A stretch of DNA of 47,441 nt from an uncultured Verrucomicrobiota bacterium (GTDB lineage: Bacteria > Verrucomicrobiota > Kiritimatiellia > CAIQIC01 > Lenti-01): positions 1 to 47,441 of the forward strand of contig CALMNW010000049.1 of assembly GCA_937872095.1 (NCBI GenBank), given 5' to 3'. Below are positions 36,865 through 44,923 of the stretch, piece by piece (the first letter of the stretch is position 1; every line of letters begins with the position of its first letter). The notes beneath the pieces were generated by a model that ran no database searches, was not told the origin of the DNA, and saw only the letters and a list, made by a program, of their open reading frames with translations. The position numbers and the translations under genes were made by a program.

Positions 36865-36893
36865 GAAACAGAACCCAACAACAGGAGACTATC

Positions 36894-37052
36894 ATGAAAT
36901 ATCTATGCACCGTGTGCGGCTACGTGTACGACCCGGCCGTCGGGGATCCCGACGGCGGCATCGCTCCCGGCACCAAATTCGAGGATATTCCGGATTCCTG
37001 GGTTTGTCCCGTTTGCGGAGTCGGCAAGGATTCGTTCGTCGCCCAAGAATAG
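36894..37052 (+). CDS. Rubredoxin
   Basis: The product has 52 residues. Four cysteines in two pairs ([10 protein letters not shown] and CPVCGVGKD) form the Fe(Cys)4 site. Between them lies the standard core [21 protein letters not shown]. It is a small cytoplasmic one-electron carrier that often serves oxygen- or peroxide-detoxifying partners and suggests an anaerobic or microaerobic life. It has a good ribosome binding site (CAGGAG) and a strong terminator right after it, so it ends the manC transcript, 29 bases downstream of manC. Confidence 0.97.
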   Translation: MKYLCTVCGYVYDPAVGDPDGGIAPGTKFEDIPDSWVCPVCGVGKDSFVAQE

Positions 37053-37070
37053 CTCGGTCTCCAGATAACC

Positions 37071-37112
37071 AACGGCCCGGTTTCGCCTCGGCGCGAACCG
37101 GGCCGTTTTTTG
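37071..37112 (+). terminator. Intrinsic terminator after rubredoxin
   Basis: AACGGCCCGGTT (37071-37082) pairs with AACCGGGCCGTT (37096-37107), with a small inner stem TTCGC/GCGAA, followed by TTTTTT. Confidence 0.92.
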
Positions 37113-37835
37113 TTCGGCAAACCCTTTATGTGAACACAGGCGCATTTACGCGCCGTGGGGAAAAGGATCGGGCTGGGGCCAGCTCTGAACCGGGTCTTTG
37201 GTTGTATCATGACGACCAAATAACCGGGGATTGTCGTTTCCGAATTCCCGGAATGATGCCGATACCCGAATCGATGCGCAGACGACGGATCGCCACAATC
37301 GGGTTTCGGTGCTTGTAAGGTAAACGACATGGCGGCGGGATATGTCCCAGATCGAATGCAACGGAAGTCGATCTCGGATCGATTCCCGACAACCGTTCCG
37401 GGAATCGGTCGACGATAAAACGACGGATGCAATCTAGAGGCATCGGCCGGACTCGGGAACCGTTCGAGGTGTAAGCCGACAATGGATCCGGCCGATATCA
37501 TCCATGCATGCGGAACGGTGGTCAGCGAAACACCCAAACGATGACCGGCAAAATCAAACGGATATGTCCGGGAAAGCATCAGCCAGTCGCCGCCGGAAAG
37601 AAGGTCGGTAGCGTCTTAGAGTTTCCTGACTCTCGAGAACCGGCGCAGATCCGATTGGATTGTCCTGAAGATTCATGGATTCGTTGTCGGGTGGCTTTTG
37701 AGCCGTAAGTCCGCCACCAAAGCGCTACGGGTATAATGTCGCATAATATGTATTATGTTGCATATCGGGTGGTCGGGCCCACTACATATAGCGCGGAATG
37801 CCAGCGGGCCTGGATGTGCATCCCGACGATAACCC

Positions 37836-37856
37836 TGTGGATAAGGTTGTGGATGA
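37836..37856 (+). promoter_or_regulatory. Pair of DnaA-box-like sites
   Basis: TGTGGATAA (37836-37844) is the exact reverse complement of the consensus DnaA box TTATCCACA. TGTGGATGA (37848-37856), 12 bases on, has one mismatch. Both face the same way. Two boxes alone do not prove an origin, and no dnaA, dnaN or parA gene is nearby. Confidence 0.4.
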
Positions 37857-38149
37857 TGGGAAGTTTTTCCGTTCCGCCCGTCCGTTTCTTTCGCAAGAAG
37901 TCGGTTTGCAAAACGGATTTCGAGTTCTGAGAATCACCTGATCGCGCACATATGGCGCCGTTCCACGAATTGGGTTAATGCCCGAAGAACTCGGATCCTT
38001 CATTTCGATTATCAAGCCGGCATGCCTCGGCTCCAGTCGGGCTGGAATTCAGGAAGAGGGCGCCGTTGGCGATTACCGGCATTCCCCATATCGCCCCTCC
38101 CGCGATAGAGCCCAGATCCGAGCAACCCCTTTCCCCCTGAAACTAGCTT

Positions 38150-38167
38150 GGGGAGGGGGCCCTCCCC
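38150..38167. repeat. GC-rich hairpin downstream of dctM
   Basis: GGGGAGGG (38150-38157) and CCCTCCCC (38160-38167) form an eight-base-pair stem with a two-base loop, 21 bases past the dctM stop. There is no T-run, so it may stabilise the 3' end rather than terminate. Confidence 0.45.
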
Positions 38168-38187
38168 GCCCCACCCCCTATCCGTTC

Positions 38188-39450
38188 TTAGCGGACGAAC
38201 ACGAGGCTCAGCGCCGGCCAATAGGTAATCAGGATCAAAACGCCGAGCATGATGCCCATGAGGGCCAAGGAAGCGGCGGCGAGCTTCATGAGCGGTTTGC
38301 CGAGACGCATGGCGGCGATGAACAGATTCATGCCGACCGGCGGGGTGCTGTAGCCGATGGCGAGATTGGCCAGGAAGATCACGGCCAGATGGACCGGATG
38401 GATGCCGTATTGGACGGCCAGCGGCGCCAGCAGCGGCACGATGACGACCGTGGCGGTATAGATGTCCATGACGCAGCCCACGACCAGCAGGAACAGGTTG
38501 AGCGCGACCAGGAACAGGATCGGGTTTTGAATGCGGGCGCCGACCCAGTCGAGCATGAGCTGCGGAACTTCCTGGTCGATCAGGTAGTTGGTGATGGCCA
38601 TGCCCATGCCGAGAATGAGCAGGACGCCTCCCACCAGCACGACGGTGTCGCGGACGATGCCGGCGAGTTTCCGGACGGGCAATTCGCGGTGAATGAGCAC
38701 CTCGACGACCAGCACGTAGGCGGCGGTGAGCACGGCGGTCTCGCTGGCGGCAAGCCAACCGCCGTAAATCGCGCCCAGCACCACGAACGGCAGCGGGATC
38801 TCCCATTTGGCTTCCTTCAGGGCCGCGCCCAGTTCGCGCACCGCGAAGGGCCGCCGCTGGATTTTTGCGTGGAGCCCCGCCCAGATCCCGTAGCCGCACA
38901 GCGCGCCGATTCCCAGCAACCCCGGCAAGGCGCCGGCGCGGAACAGCGCGTCGATCGTGACCTCGCCCGAAATCGGCTGCGCGATGACGGCGTACAGGAT
39001 CAGCGGCAAGCTCGGGGCAAACAGCACGCCCAGATTGCCGCCGCTGGTCACGAGCCCCAGCGCCGCCTTTTCCCGGTAGCCGTCCTTCCGCAGCGCCGGA
39101 AAGAGCAATCCGCCCAGCGCCACGATGGTCACGCCGGACGCGCCGGTGAAGGCCGTCAGGAAGGTGCAGACGACGATGCTCACCATGGCCAGGCCGCCGG
39201 GCATCCAGCCGAATGCCGCCCGCGTGATGCGCAGCAGCCGTTCGGAAGCCCGGCTGCCGGCCAGCACGTAGCCGGCCAAGGCGAACATCGGCAGCGCCTG
39301 CAGCATCGGCATCCCCGTCAGGCGCGTCAATTCGCCGATGACGATGGAAAAATCCATGCCCCCGGACCGGTAGGCGAGCATCGCCAGCGCGCCGAAGACG
39401 GCGAACATCGGCACGCCCAGCAGGGCGAAGACGATGACCAGTCCGGTCAC
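38188..39450 (-). CDS. dctM: TRAP transporter large permease DctM
   Basis: The product has 420 residues with about 12 membrane segments. It shows DctM features: VSIVVCTFLTAFTGASGVTIVALGGLL, the SGGNLGVLFAPSLPLILYAV region, and the pair FLANLAIGYSTPPVGMNLFIAA near the C-terminus, where the Na+-coupled transport sites lie. It moves an organic acid or related solute delivered by the binding protein. The start is GTG at 39450, overlapping the dctQ stop by four bases (GTGA). The substrate cannot be told from the sequence. Confidence 0.93.
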   Translation of the reverse strand: MTGLVIVFALLGVPMFAVFGALAMLAYRSGGMDFSIVIGELTRLTGMPMLQALPMFALAGYVLAGSRASERLLRITRAAFGWMPGGLAMVSIVVCTFLTAFTGASGVTIVALGGLLFPALRKDGYREKAALGLVTSGGNLGVLFAPSLPLILYAVIAQPISGEVTIDALFRAGALPGLLGIGALCGYGIWAGLHAKIQRRPFAVRELGAALKEAKWEIPLPFVVLGAIYGGWLAASETAVLTAAYVLVVEVLIHRELPVRKLAGIVRDTVVLVGGVLLILGMGMAITNYLIDQEVPQLMLDWVGARIQNPILFLVALNLFLLVVGCVMDIYTATVVIVPLLAPLAVQYGIHPVHLAVIFLANLAIGYSTPPVGMNLFIAAMRLGKPLMKLAAASLALMGIMLGVLILITYWPALSLVFVR

Positions 39451-39986
39451 GTGGGCGTTCTCCCCTCCCCCGGCAGCCCTTCGTCGATCTTATAGCAGAG
39501 CCACGCGGCGGGGACGAAGGCGCGGAAGGAGAACCGCGCCACCATGAGCCAGAAGGCGACGGGAATGATCCGGTAGTATTTCCAGACGGGCCAACCCAGC
39601 AAGGCGCTCATGTCCATCTCGCGCTGGAAGCCCACGTAGCGGCCGGCGGCCCAGGCCAGCAGGCCGCAGACGACGGCGGCGAACAAGGACGTGGCGCGGC
39701 CGGTCCAGACCGCGACGCGGCGCGGCAGCAGCGCGGCGGCCAAGTCGATCGAGAGGTGTCGCCCCAGACCGGTCGCCGCCAGCGCGCCCAGCATGGTCAG
39801 CCACAGCAAGGCCATGCCCAGCAGGGGTTCCGCCCAGTTCAGGCCCGTATGCCACACGTTGCGCAGCAGGATCTGGACCGCGGAAAGTCCCACCATCCCC
39901 ATGACCAGCACCGCGAGAACCAGGCGTTCGATCCGATCCACCCCGCGGCAGATCCATCGGAAAGCCTTTTCGATCCGCCCCGTCAT
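39447..39986 (-). CDS. dctQ: TRAP transporter small permease DctQ
   Basis: The product has 179 residues with four membrane segments: VLAVLVMGMVGLSAVQILLRN, GMALLWLTMLGALAATG, VAVWTGRATSLFAAVVCGLL and YYRIIPVAFWLMVARFSF. NWAEPLLGMALLW after the first helix is typical of DctQ. It binds DctM to complete the membrane complex. The ATG at 39986 overlaps the dctP stop (ATGA), and its stop overlaps the dctM start. The long upstream extension of the same frame is out-of-frame dctP sequence and is not used. Confidence 0.9.
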   Translation of the reverse strand: MTGRIEKAFRWICRGVDRIERLVLAVLVMGMVGLSAVQILLRNVWHTGLNWAEPLLGMALLWLTMLGALAATGLGRHLSIDLAAALLPRRVAVWTGRATSLFAAVVCGLLAWAAGRYVGFQREMDMSALLGWPVWKYYRIIPVAFWLMVARFSFRAFVPAAWLCYKIDEGLPGEGRTPT

Positions 39987-40984
39987 GACCCCCGGATTTC
40001 CTTCAGATACTCCTGAAGAAGGTCCCAGGCTTCCGCCGAGAAAACCGCGCCCCGGATGTTTTGCAGCGCGGCGGCGGCCACCCGTTCGAAGTCCGCGCGC
40101 GTTTCCGGCGTTTCGGCGATGGCTTCGACGCCTTGCGCGCGCATGAAATCCAAGGCTTCGACGTCGCTGCGGCGGACTTTGGGCGTCAGCAGGCGGCAAT
40201 GCTTGTCGAAGGCGGCTTTGACGACGTCCCGATGCGCAACGGGCACGGAATTCCAGCCGGCGGAAGAGAGGAAAACGCCGCCGAGGGCGTAGGTCAGGCG
40301 CAGCGTGTTGTAGTAGCGCAGCTTGGCGTGCCACTGCACGGCGATCGTCGCGGTGGGCGGACCGAACACGGTTTCCAGCAGGCCGGTCTGCAGCGCGGTC
40401 AAGACGTCCGTGATGTTGGCCGGAATGGAGGAAATGCCGGCTGCGGCGAACAACTCGATCAACATGGGCGAATCCAGTCCCCAGACCTTCGTGGCGCGCA
40501 GAGCCGCGAGGCTGTCGATGGGCTTCAGGCTGTAGGCATAGCTGAATCCGACCTCGGTCCATCCCAGCGTTTCAAACCCGTTGTTCCGCGCGGCGGCATC
40601 CAGGAACGGACGCATTTTTTCCAATGCGCCATCGACCTCTTCGTAGTTGCGAAACACCATCGGAAACATCAGGGCATTGACGTCCGGACAGATCTTCCCG
40701 ATGGCGTAGCCCATGAATCCGCCGCCTTGCAGCTGGCCGGTTTTGATCTTGAACAGCACGTCCTTCTCGGACCCCATGATGCCGCCCGGGTAGATCTTCA
40801 CCTTCACCGCGCCGCCCGTGGCGGCCTCGATCTCCGCCTTGGCATCGGCGAGGGCCTGCATCCAGATGCTGCCGTCGGGCGCCATGGTGGCCAATTTCAG
40901 GGTCGTCTGCCCGGCAAACGCGCCGGTCCAGCAGCCGAGGGCCAGTCCGCACGCCGCGGCGATGATTCTTCCGGAGATCGTCAT
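39983..40984 (-). CDS. dctP: TRAP transporter solute-binding protein DctP
   Basis: The product has 333 residues with a signal peptide (about 1-24, ending GAFAG). The mature protein has the DctP/TRAP order: LKLATMAPDGSIWMQALADAKAEIEAATGG, KVKIYPGGIMGSEKDVLFKI, PMVFRNYEEVDGAL, RATKVWGLDSPMLIELFAAAGISSIP. The conserved Arg that normally clamps a carboxylate (in the R-x-P-type segment, here 'LRATKVWG') is present in position, so an organic acid is plausible. It is periplasmic and feeds DctQM. It overlaps dctQ by four bases and lies 18 bases after the TatT-type gene. Confidence 0.93.
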   Translation of the reverse strand: MTISGRIIAAACGLALGCWTGAFAGQTTLKLATMAPDGSIWMQALADAKAEIEAATGGAVKVKIYPGGIMGSEKDVLFKIKTGQLQGGGFMGYAIGKICPDVNALMFPMVFRNYEEVDGALEKMRPFLDAAARNNGFETLGWTEVGFSYAYSLKPIDSLAALRATKVWGLDSPMLIELFAAAGISSIPANITDVLTALQTGLLETVFGPPTATIAVQWHAKLRYYNTLRLTYALGGVFLSSAGWNSVPVAHRDVVKAAFDKHCRLLTPKVRRSDVEALDFMRAQGVEAIAETPETRADFERVAAAALQNIRGAVFSAEAWDLLQEYLKEIRGS

Positions 40985-41002
40985 GTTCGCTTCCGCCTTG
41001 AC

Positions 41003-41893
41003 CTAAAATAGGTCGTCCATCTGTCCGAGCAGGGCCCGGGCGCGCATTTTGGCCACGGAATTCATCAGCGTGAATTCCGGAACATCCGGTTCCGCCGCGA
41101 TCACGTCGTTCAGCGTGCGTTCGAACAATTCCTGGTCGAAGGCGTACCGCGCATAGAACTCGGCGAACGTCACGCGATTCAGCAGATAGCCGGGTCCCCC
41201 GATTTCGATGCTGCGCTCGAAGTGCCGGCGGGCCTTTTCGAGATCGCGCCCGCCCCCGAGCGGCAGCACGGTATAGTAGATTCCGTAAAAGAGGTCCACG
41301 CCCCCTTGGCGGATGCCGGGATCGAGTACATGCACCCGCTTCATCATTTCCAGCACCTTGGTCATGTCGCCCATGGCCGCCGGCGAATCGGAACTGGCGA
41401 TGATCCACATGGCCCAGGCCGTCGCCGTGGTCAGCAGCGCCTCGGCATCCTGTTTCCGGAAGCCGGACAAAGACCGGGCGAAGTCGTCGCACGGCCCGTC
41501 CTGGGCGCAGGCGAACCGCTTGTTCCGGGACAAGGCGCGCAATCCGTACGTTTTCGCCTTGAGAAACATCGTTTTGGACCGTTCCTTCTGCGACGGATCG
41601 ACGAAGCTCATGGCGTAGGCCATTTGGGCTTCGGCGGCGGCGATCAAAACGGCCGGCTTGTCGGGATGCGCTTCGGCCAGGGCATCGAGCATGAGCAGGA
41701 AGGCCGGCGCCCCTTCGCGGACCAGGTCCACGTCGTTCTGGCGCATGAATCCATCGGACAGTTCGGTGGCCATCGGCGAAACGAGTTTGGCCGCGCCTTT
41801 GCGCAAGAGAGCGCACCCGCTTCCGCCCGCGCCAACGGCCAGCCCGAGGGCCAACGGCAACAGAATTCCCAACCGTTTCATGGAAAATTTCAT
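41003..41893 (-). CDS. TatT-type TRAP-associated lipoprotein (TRAP T-component)
   Basis: The product has 296 residues. The lipoprotein signal ends GAGGSGCALL, with Cys27 lipidated. The mature part is all-helical: LSDGFMRQNDVDLVREGAPAFLLMLDALAEAHPDKP, LIAAAEAQMAYAMSFV, SKTMFLKAKTYGLRAL and RDLEKARRHFERSIEIGG. This matches the TRAP T-component family (TatT of Treponema, Tp0956), a TPR-containing lipoprotein that forms a ring with the P component. It likely brings a hydrophobic or envelope-derived ligand to DctP. The ATG at 41893 was chosen because it follows GGGGGAG. It lies directly upstream of dctP and 35 bases downstream of the ParB-like gene. Confidence 0.87.
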   Translation of the reverse strand: MKFSMKRLGILLPLALGLAVGAGGSGCALLRKGAAKLVSPMATELSDGFMRQNDVDLVREGAPAFLLMLDALAEAHPDKPAVLIAAAEAQMAYAMSFVDPSQKERSKTMFLKAKTYGLRALSRNKRFACAQDGPCDDFARSLSGFRKQDAEALLTTATAWAMWIIASSDSPAAMGDMTKVLEMMKRVHVLDPGIRQGGVDLFYGIYYTVLPLGGGRDLEKARRHFERSIEIGGPGYLLNRVTFAEFYARYAFDQELFERTLNDVIAAEPDVPEFTLMNSVAKMRARALLGQMDDLF

Positions 41894-41928
41894 ACTCCCC
41901 CGCCCCCGGGCAAACAAGCCAAATTCGG

Positions 41929-42726
41929 TTAGGATTCGGTCGCGGGATCCAACAGGCCCGGAAAAGCCGCGCGCACGCGCTCGACGGTCTCCGGAGAAGC
42001 GTTTTTTCCGCGCAGCACCTGCAGCAGCGCCAGCACGTCGTCGCCGTTCACTCGGAACGCTTCTTTCCGCGCTTTCAGCCGTTTGGCGGCGGTGCGGTAG
42101 GTCAGCGCCCGCGGCGCTTTTTCTTCCGGTGTCCGGAGCGCGGCCAGGGCGGCGTCCACCGCGGCGCGTTCCTGCCCCGCCGGCACGGCCAGAGCCGTTT
42201 TGCAGATCGCCTTGGCTTTGGCCCAGCTGATTTCCCCGTTTTCCAGCAACCGGCGCACGCGGGAATCCATGCCCGGGGCATAGCGGAGGATATCCTCGAT
42301 CCACGCCACGTTCTTGTCGAGGAACCGCGCGATGCGGTTTTTGTCCCAATTCGCGTTGGCCATGAAAATGATCGCGTCGAAATAGTCCGTGATGCGCGCG
42401 TCGAGCCGGTCGGCGTTCAGCTTGAGATTCAGGGCCTGGATCTCGTCGAGTTCGCCGTGTACCACGCGCACGTCCACCCGGTCGAAATAACCGGGATTCT
42501 GGGAGCGGATGCGCCGGATGGCGTTGTGCCGGTGGAATCCGCCCACCAGATAGAACTCGCCCGGATTGCGTTCCCAGACCACGATGGGTTCCAGCAACCC
42601 GTTGCGGAGGATGTCTTCGGCGTAATGGGCCACCTTGGCCTCGTTCAGGGGCCGGTGGTTCGCGACCGAGGGGTGCAGATGGACCTGGTCGAAGGAAACG
42701 TAGTCGAATCGTTTGGTGGACAGCAT
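41929..42726 (-). CDS. ParB-like nuclease-domain protein
   Basis: The product has 265 residues from the ATG at 42726, with AAAGGA upstream. The N-terminal ParB/sulfiredoxin-like domain (about 5-100) contains FDQVHLHPSVANHRPL, NGLLEPIVVWERN and YLVGGFHRHNAIRRI; the last is the 'GxHRxxA' box that binds CTP or nucleotide in ParB relatives. The rest is helical with an HTH-like ISWAKAKAICKTALAV. No parA or parS-like repeat is nearby, so it is not an obvious partition protein; a DNA-binding regulator of the TRAP operon downstream (35 bases) is possible. That link is inference. Confidence 0.82.
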   Translation of the reverse strand: MLSTKRFDYVSFDQVHLHPSVANHRPLNEAKVAHYAEDILRNGLLEPIVVWERNPGEFYLVGGFHRHNAIRRIRSQNPGYFDRVDVRVVHGELDEIQALNLKLNADRLDARITDYFDAIIFMANANWDKNRIARFLDKNVAWIEDILRYAPGMDSRVRRLLENGEISWAKAKAICKTALAVPAGQERAAVDAALAALRTPEEKAPRALTYRTAAKRLKARKEAFRVNGDDVLALLQVLRGKNASPETVERVRAAFPGLLDPATES

Positions 42727-42879
42727 GGATAAATCCTTTTGGTTCCGGCGCACTGTAGCGGATTGGGACGGTCGGTGAAGCCTTTTTTTGGGGCCGGCCG
42801 CGCCCGCGGTTCGCTTTCATCTTTACTCTTCGCCCCGTTCGCCGTTAAATCTCGCCGTTCATTCGAGGTCCCGATCAAC

Positions 42880-43269
42880 ATGTTCACCAAAACCATCACT
42901 CCCCGCTTCGGCGACGTGGACGGCCTGCGCCACATCAACAACACGCGCCTGCCCATCTGGTTCGAGCTCGGCCGCGATCCGTTCTTCCGCTACTTCAATC
43001 CCGAGATGAGCTTCGACAATTGGAACCTCATCATGGCGCACATCGACGTGGATTTCCTCGTGCCGATGCTGTTGGGCGCGGACGTCGAAATCCGCACCTT
43101 CGTCGCCAAGATCGGCACGACTTCCTTCACGGTCCATCAGGAAGCCTGGCAAAACGGGCAGCTCGGAGCCAAGGGCGACGCCGTGGTCGTCCACTACGAT
43201 TTCCGGAACCGCAAGCCGCTGCCGATTCCCGACGACGTCCGCGCGCGCCTCCAGGAGCACTTCGCATGA
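42880..43269 (+). CDS. Hotdog-fold acyl-CoA thioesterase (4HBT family)
   Basis: The product has 129 residues from the ATG at 42880. The active-site segment of 4HBT thioesterases reads GDVDGLRHINNTRLPIWFELGRD near residue 11, with the catalytic Asp and helix. The following strands (AHIDVDFLVPMLLGADVEIR, FVAKIGTTSFTVHQEAW, AVVVHYDFRN) complete the hotdog fold. It hydrolyses an acyl-CoA or acyl-carrier thioester; the substrate is unknown. Its stop overlaps the start of the pseudopilin gene (ATGA). It is divergent from the ParB-like gene, with 153 bases between. Confidence 0.87.
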   Translation: MFTKTITPRFGDVDGLRHINNTRLPIWFELGRDPFFRYFNPEMSFDNWNLIMAHIDVDFLVPMLLGADVEIRTFVAKIGTTSFTVHQEAWQNGQLGAKGDAVVVHYDFRNRKPLPIPDDVRARLQEHFA

Positions 43270-43583
43270 GCCCGAAAGCCGGCATGTCCGTCGTGGAACT
43301 TTCGATCGTCGTGGCCCTGCTGCTGCTGATCGCCGCCATTTCCGTGCCGGCCCTGCGCCAGAATCTCCAGAAGAAACGCGCCGCCGCGTGCGCGCTGAAC
43401 CTCGACGTCCTCGACGTCGCCTGCAAAAAGTATGCCGCCGAACAGGGCGCCTGCCCCGCCGCCCTGTCGGAACTGGTCCCGGACTATCTGGAAGCCCTGC
43501 CCGCCTGTCCCTCCGGAGGCACCTACGCCTTCGACGCGGCCCGGGAAATGCCCGTCTGTTCGGTTCCCGGCCACCATTTCTAA
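43266..43583 (+). CDS. Type IV pilin-like / pseudopilin protein
   Basis: The product has 105 residues. It starts MSPKAGMSVVELSIVVALLLLIAAISVPAL, a class III signal whose prepilin peptidase site lies after the Gly, leaving Met+1 (normally Phe or Met) and the conserved Glu+5 in the hydrophobic helix. The globular part has two Cys pairs (CALNLDVLDVACKKYA, ACPAALS, CPSGGTY, CSVPGHH), suited to disulfides as in minor pseudopilins. It may be part of a type II secretion or pilus machine encoded elsewhere. The start overlaps the thioesterase stop, and the pyrH start is 24 bases on. Confidence 0.88.
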   Translation: MSPKAGMSVVELSIVVALLLLIAAISVPALRQNLQKKRAAACALNLDVLDVACKKYAAEQGACPAALSELVPDYLEALPACPSGGTYAFDAAREMPVCSVPGHHF

Positions 43584-43607
43584 GCCACCCCCACCGGAGA
43601 AGCCCCC

Positions 43608-44327
43608 ATGAAAAAAGCGAAATTCCGCCGAATCCTCCTGAAGCTCAGCGGCGAAGTCCTCCGGGACTCCGCGTCGGGCGAATGCCTGTCCGATGCCATC
43701 TTGGCCGAAATGGCCGCCCAGATCAAAGCCGTCCGGAAGATGGGCGTGCAGGTGGGCGTCGTCATCGGCGGCGGCAACATCTTTCGCGGCATGAAAGGCC
43801 AGGACCGCGGGTTCGGCCGCGCCCACGGCGACAACATGGGCATGCTCGCCACCCTGATCAACAGCCTCGCCCTGCAATCGGCCCTCGAAGCCGCCGGCGT
43901 GCCGGCCAAGACCCTGTCCGCCACCGCCATGCCCGCCCTCGCCGAACTGTTCACGTTCCGCCGCGCCATCGAGCTGCTCGACGCCGGCACCGTCGTCCTC
44001 ATCGGCGGCGGCACCGGCAATCCGTTCTTCACCACCGACAGCGCCGCCGCCCTGCGCGCCGCCGAAATCGGCGCGGAAGTGCTCCTCAAGGCCACGAAGG
44101 TCGACGGCATCTACGACGCCGACCCCGTGAAAAACCCCAAAGCCGTCAAGTTCGACCGCCTCACCTACTCCGAGGCGCTCGCCCGCCGCCTGAAGGTCAT
44201 GGATGCCGCCGCCTTTTCGCTTTGCATGGACAACCAAATCCCTATACTCGTTTTCGATTTCTTCAGGCGCGGGGAATTGCTCCGCGTGGTGCGCGGCGAA
44301 AAGGCCGGCACCTTGGTCACCGCCTGA
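43608..44327 (+). CDS. pyrH: UMP kinase
   Basis: The product has 239 residues, the usual length. It phosphorylates UMP to UDP in pyrimidine nucleotide synthesis. Family landmarks: RILLKLSGEVL, VIGGGNIFRGMKGQDRGFGRAHGDNMGMLATL, and the nucleotide site GTGNPFFTTDSAAALRAAEIGAEVLLKATKVDGIYDADP. The acid and basic residues for UMP binding are in place. The ribosome binding site is CCGGAGAAG. frr starts 24 bases downstream, the usual pairing. The tsf gene that normally lies just upstream is not here; pilin and thioesterase genes take its place. Confidence 0.98.
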   Translation: MKKAKFRRILLKLSGEVLRDSASGECLSDAILAEMAAQIKAVRKMGVQVGVVIGGGNIFRGMKGQDRGFGRAHGDNMGMLATLINSLALQSALEAAGVPAKTLSATAMPALAELFTFRRAIELLDAGTVVLIGGGTGNPFFTTDSAAALRAAEIGAEVLLKATKVDGIYDADPVKNPKAVKFDRLTYSEALARRLKVMDAAAFSLCMDNQIPILVFDFFRRGELLRVVRGEKAGTLVTA

Positions 44328-44351
44328 TCCGCAAGCCGAAAGGATAACGCC

Positions 44352-44918
44352 ATGTACGAATCCACCGACGACGTCCTGCTCGAAGCCGACGACAAGATGG
44401 AAAAAGCCATCGCCCACCTGCAGCAGGGCCTGTCGGGCCTGCGCACGGGCAAAGCCTCGCCCAGCCTCGTGGACCACATCAACGTCGATTGCTACGGCGC
44501 CCAGACCCGCCTGAACCAGATGGCCCTGATCAGCACGCCCGAGCCGCGCCTGATCGTCATCAAGGCCTACGATCCCTCGTCCCTCCCGGCCATCGAAAAG
44601 GCCATTCTCGCCGCCAACGTGGGCATCACTCCGCTCAACGACGGCCGCGTCATCCGCGTGCCCATCCCCGAACTGAGCGAAGAGCGCCGCAAGGAACTCA
44701 GCAAGGTCGCCAACCGCATGGGCGAGGAATCCCGCGTGGCTTTGCGCGCGATCCGCCGCGACGCCAACGACGCCATCAAGGCCCTGGAGAAGGCCGCGAC
44801 CATCAGCCAAGACGATCGCGATCGCGGGTTGGAAGAGGTGCAGAAATACACCGATTCCTACGCCAAAAAGGTGGACGATCTCGTCGCCGCCAAAGAAAAA
44901 GACATCATGGCCGTTTGA
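44352..44918 (+). CDS. frr: Ribosome recycling factor
   Basis: The product has 188 residues, close to the standard 185. It splits post-termination ribosomes together with EF-G. Signature parts are present: MEKAIAHLQQGLSGLRTGKASPSLVDHINVDCYG (three-helix-bundle start), TPLNDGRVIRVPIPELSEERRKEL (the core sequence), and RVALRAIRRDANDAIK with C-terminal KKVDDLVAAKEKDIMAV. It is cytoplasmic. It follows pyrH by 24 bases, and the M23 peptidase gene begins five bases after its stop, so all are cotranscribed. Confidence 0.98.
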   Translation: MYESTDDVLLEADDKMEKAIAHLQQGLSGLRTGKASPSLVDHINVDCYGAQTRLNQMALISTPEPRLIVIKAYDPSSLPAIEKAILAANVGITPLNDGRVIRVPIPELSEERRKELSKVANRMGEESRVALRAIRRDANDAIKALEKAATISQDDRDRGLEEVQKYTDSYAKKVDDLVAAKEKDIMAV

Positions 44919-44923
44919 GCGGC

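Larger units (their letters stand above)
37113..38187. other. 1.1-kb region with no convincing gene, lower GC
   Basis: No frame gives a recognisable protein. The base composition is clearly less GC-rich than the neighbouring genes. The region holds an inverted repeat CGATTCCCG/CGGGAATCG (37380-37407), an AT-rich palindromic stretch around CATAATATGTATTATG (37744-37759, next to a TATAAT at 37732), and the DnaA-like boxes at 37836-37856. I searched by eye for tmRNA, RNase P RNA and tRNA hallmarks and saw none. It may be an untranslated RNA locus, a decayed gene or an insertion remnant. Confidence 0.5.

Noticed and set aside
37367-37410. tRNA T-arm-like sequence GGATCGATTCCCG
   Set aside because: No acceptor stem, anticodon arm or CCA end can be built around it; it belongs to the inverted repeat at 37380-37407.
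37113-38187. Firm call of a replication origin
   Set aside because: Only one exact and one near DnaA box are present, with no origin-type gene neighbours. Kept as a low-confidence finding.
38012-38187. Coding continuation upstream of the dctM stop region
   Set aside because: Frames here are short and lack start signals or similarity; the GC-rich hairpin fits a 3' untranslated region.
41929-42726. Chromosome partition ParB
   Set aside because: No parA neighbour and no parS-like repeats (TGTTTCACGTGAAACA type) were seen; the length and C-terminal half differ from Spo0J-type proteins.
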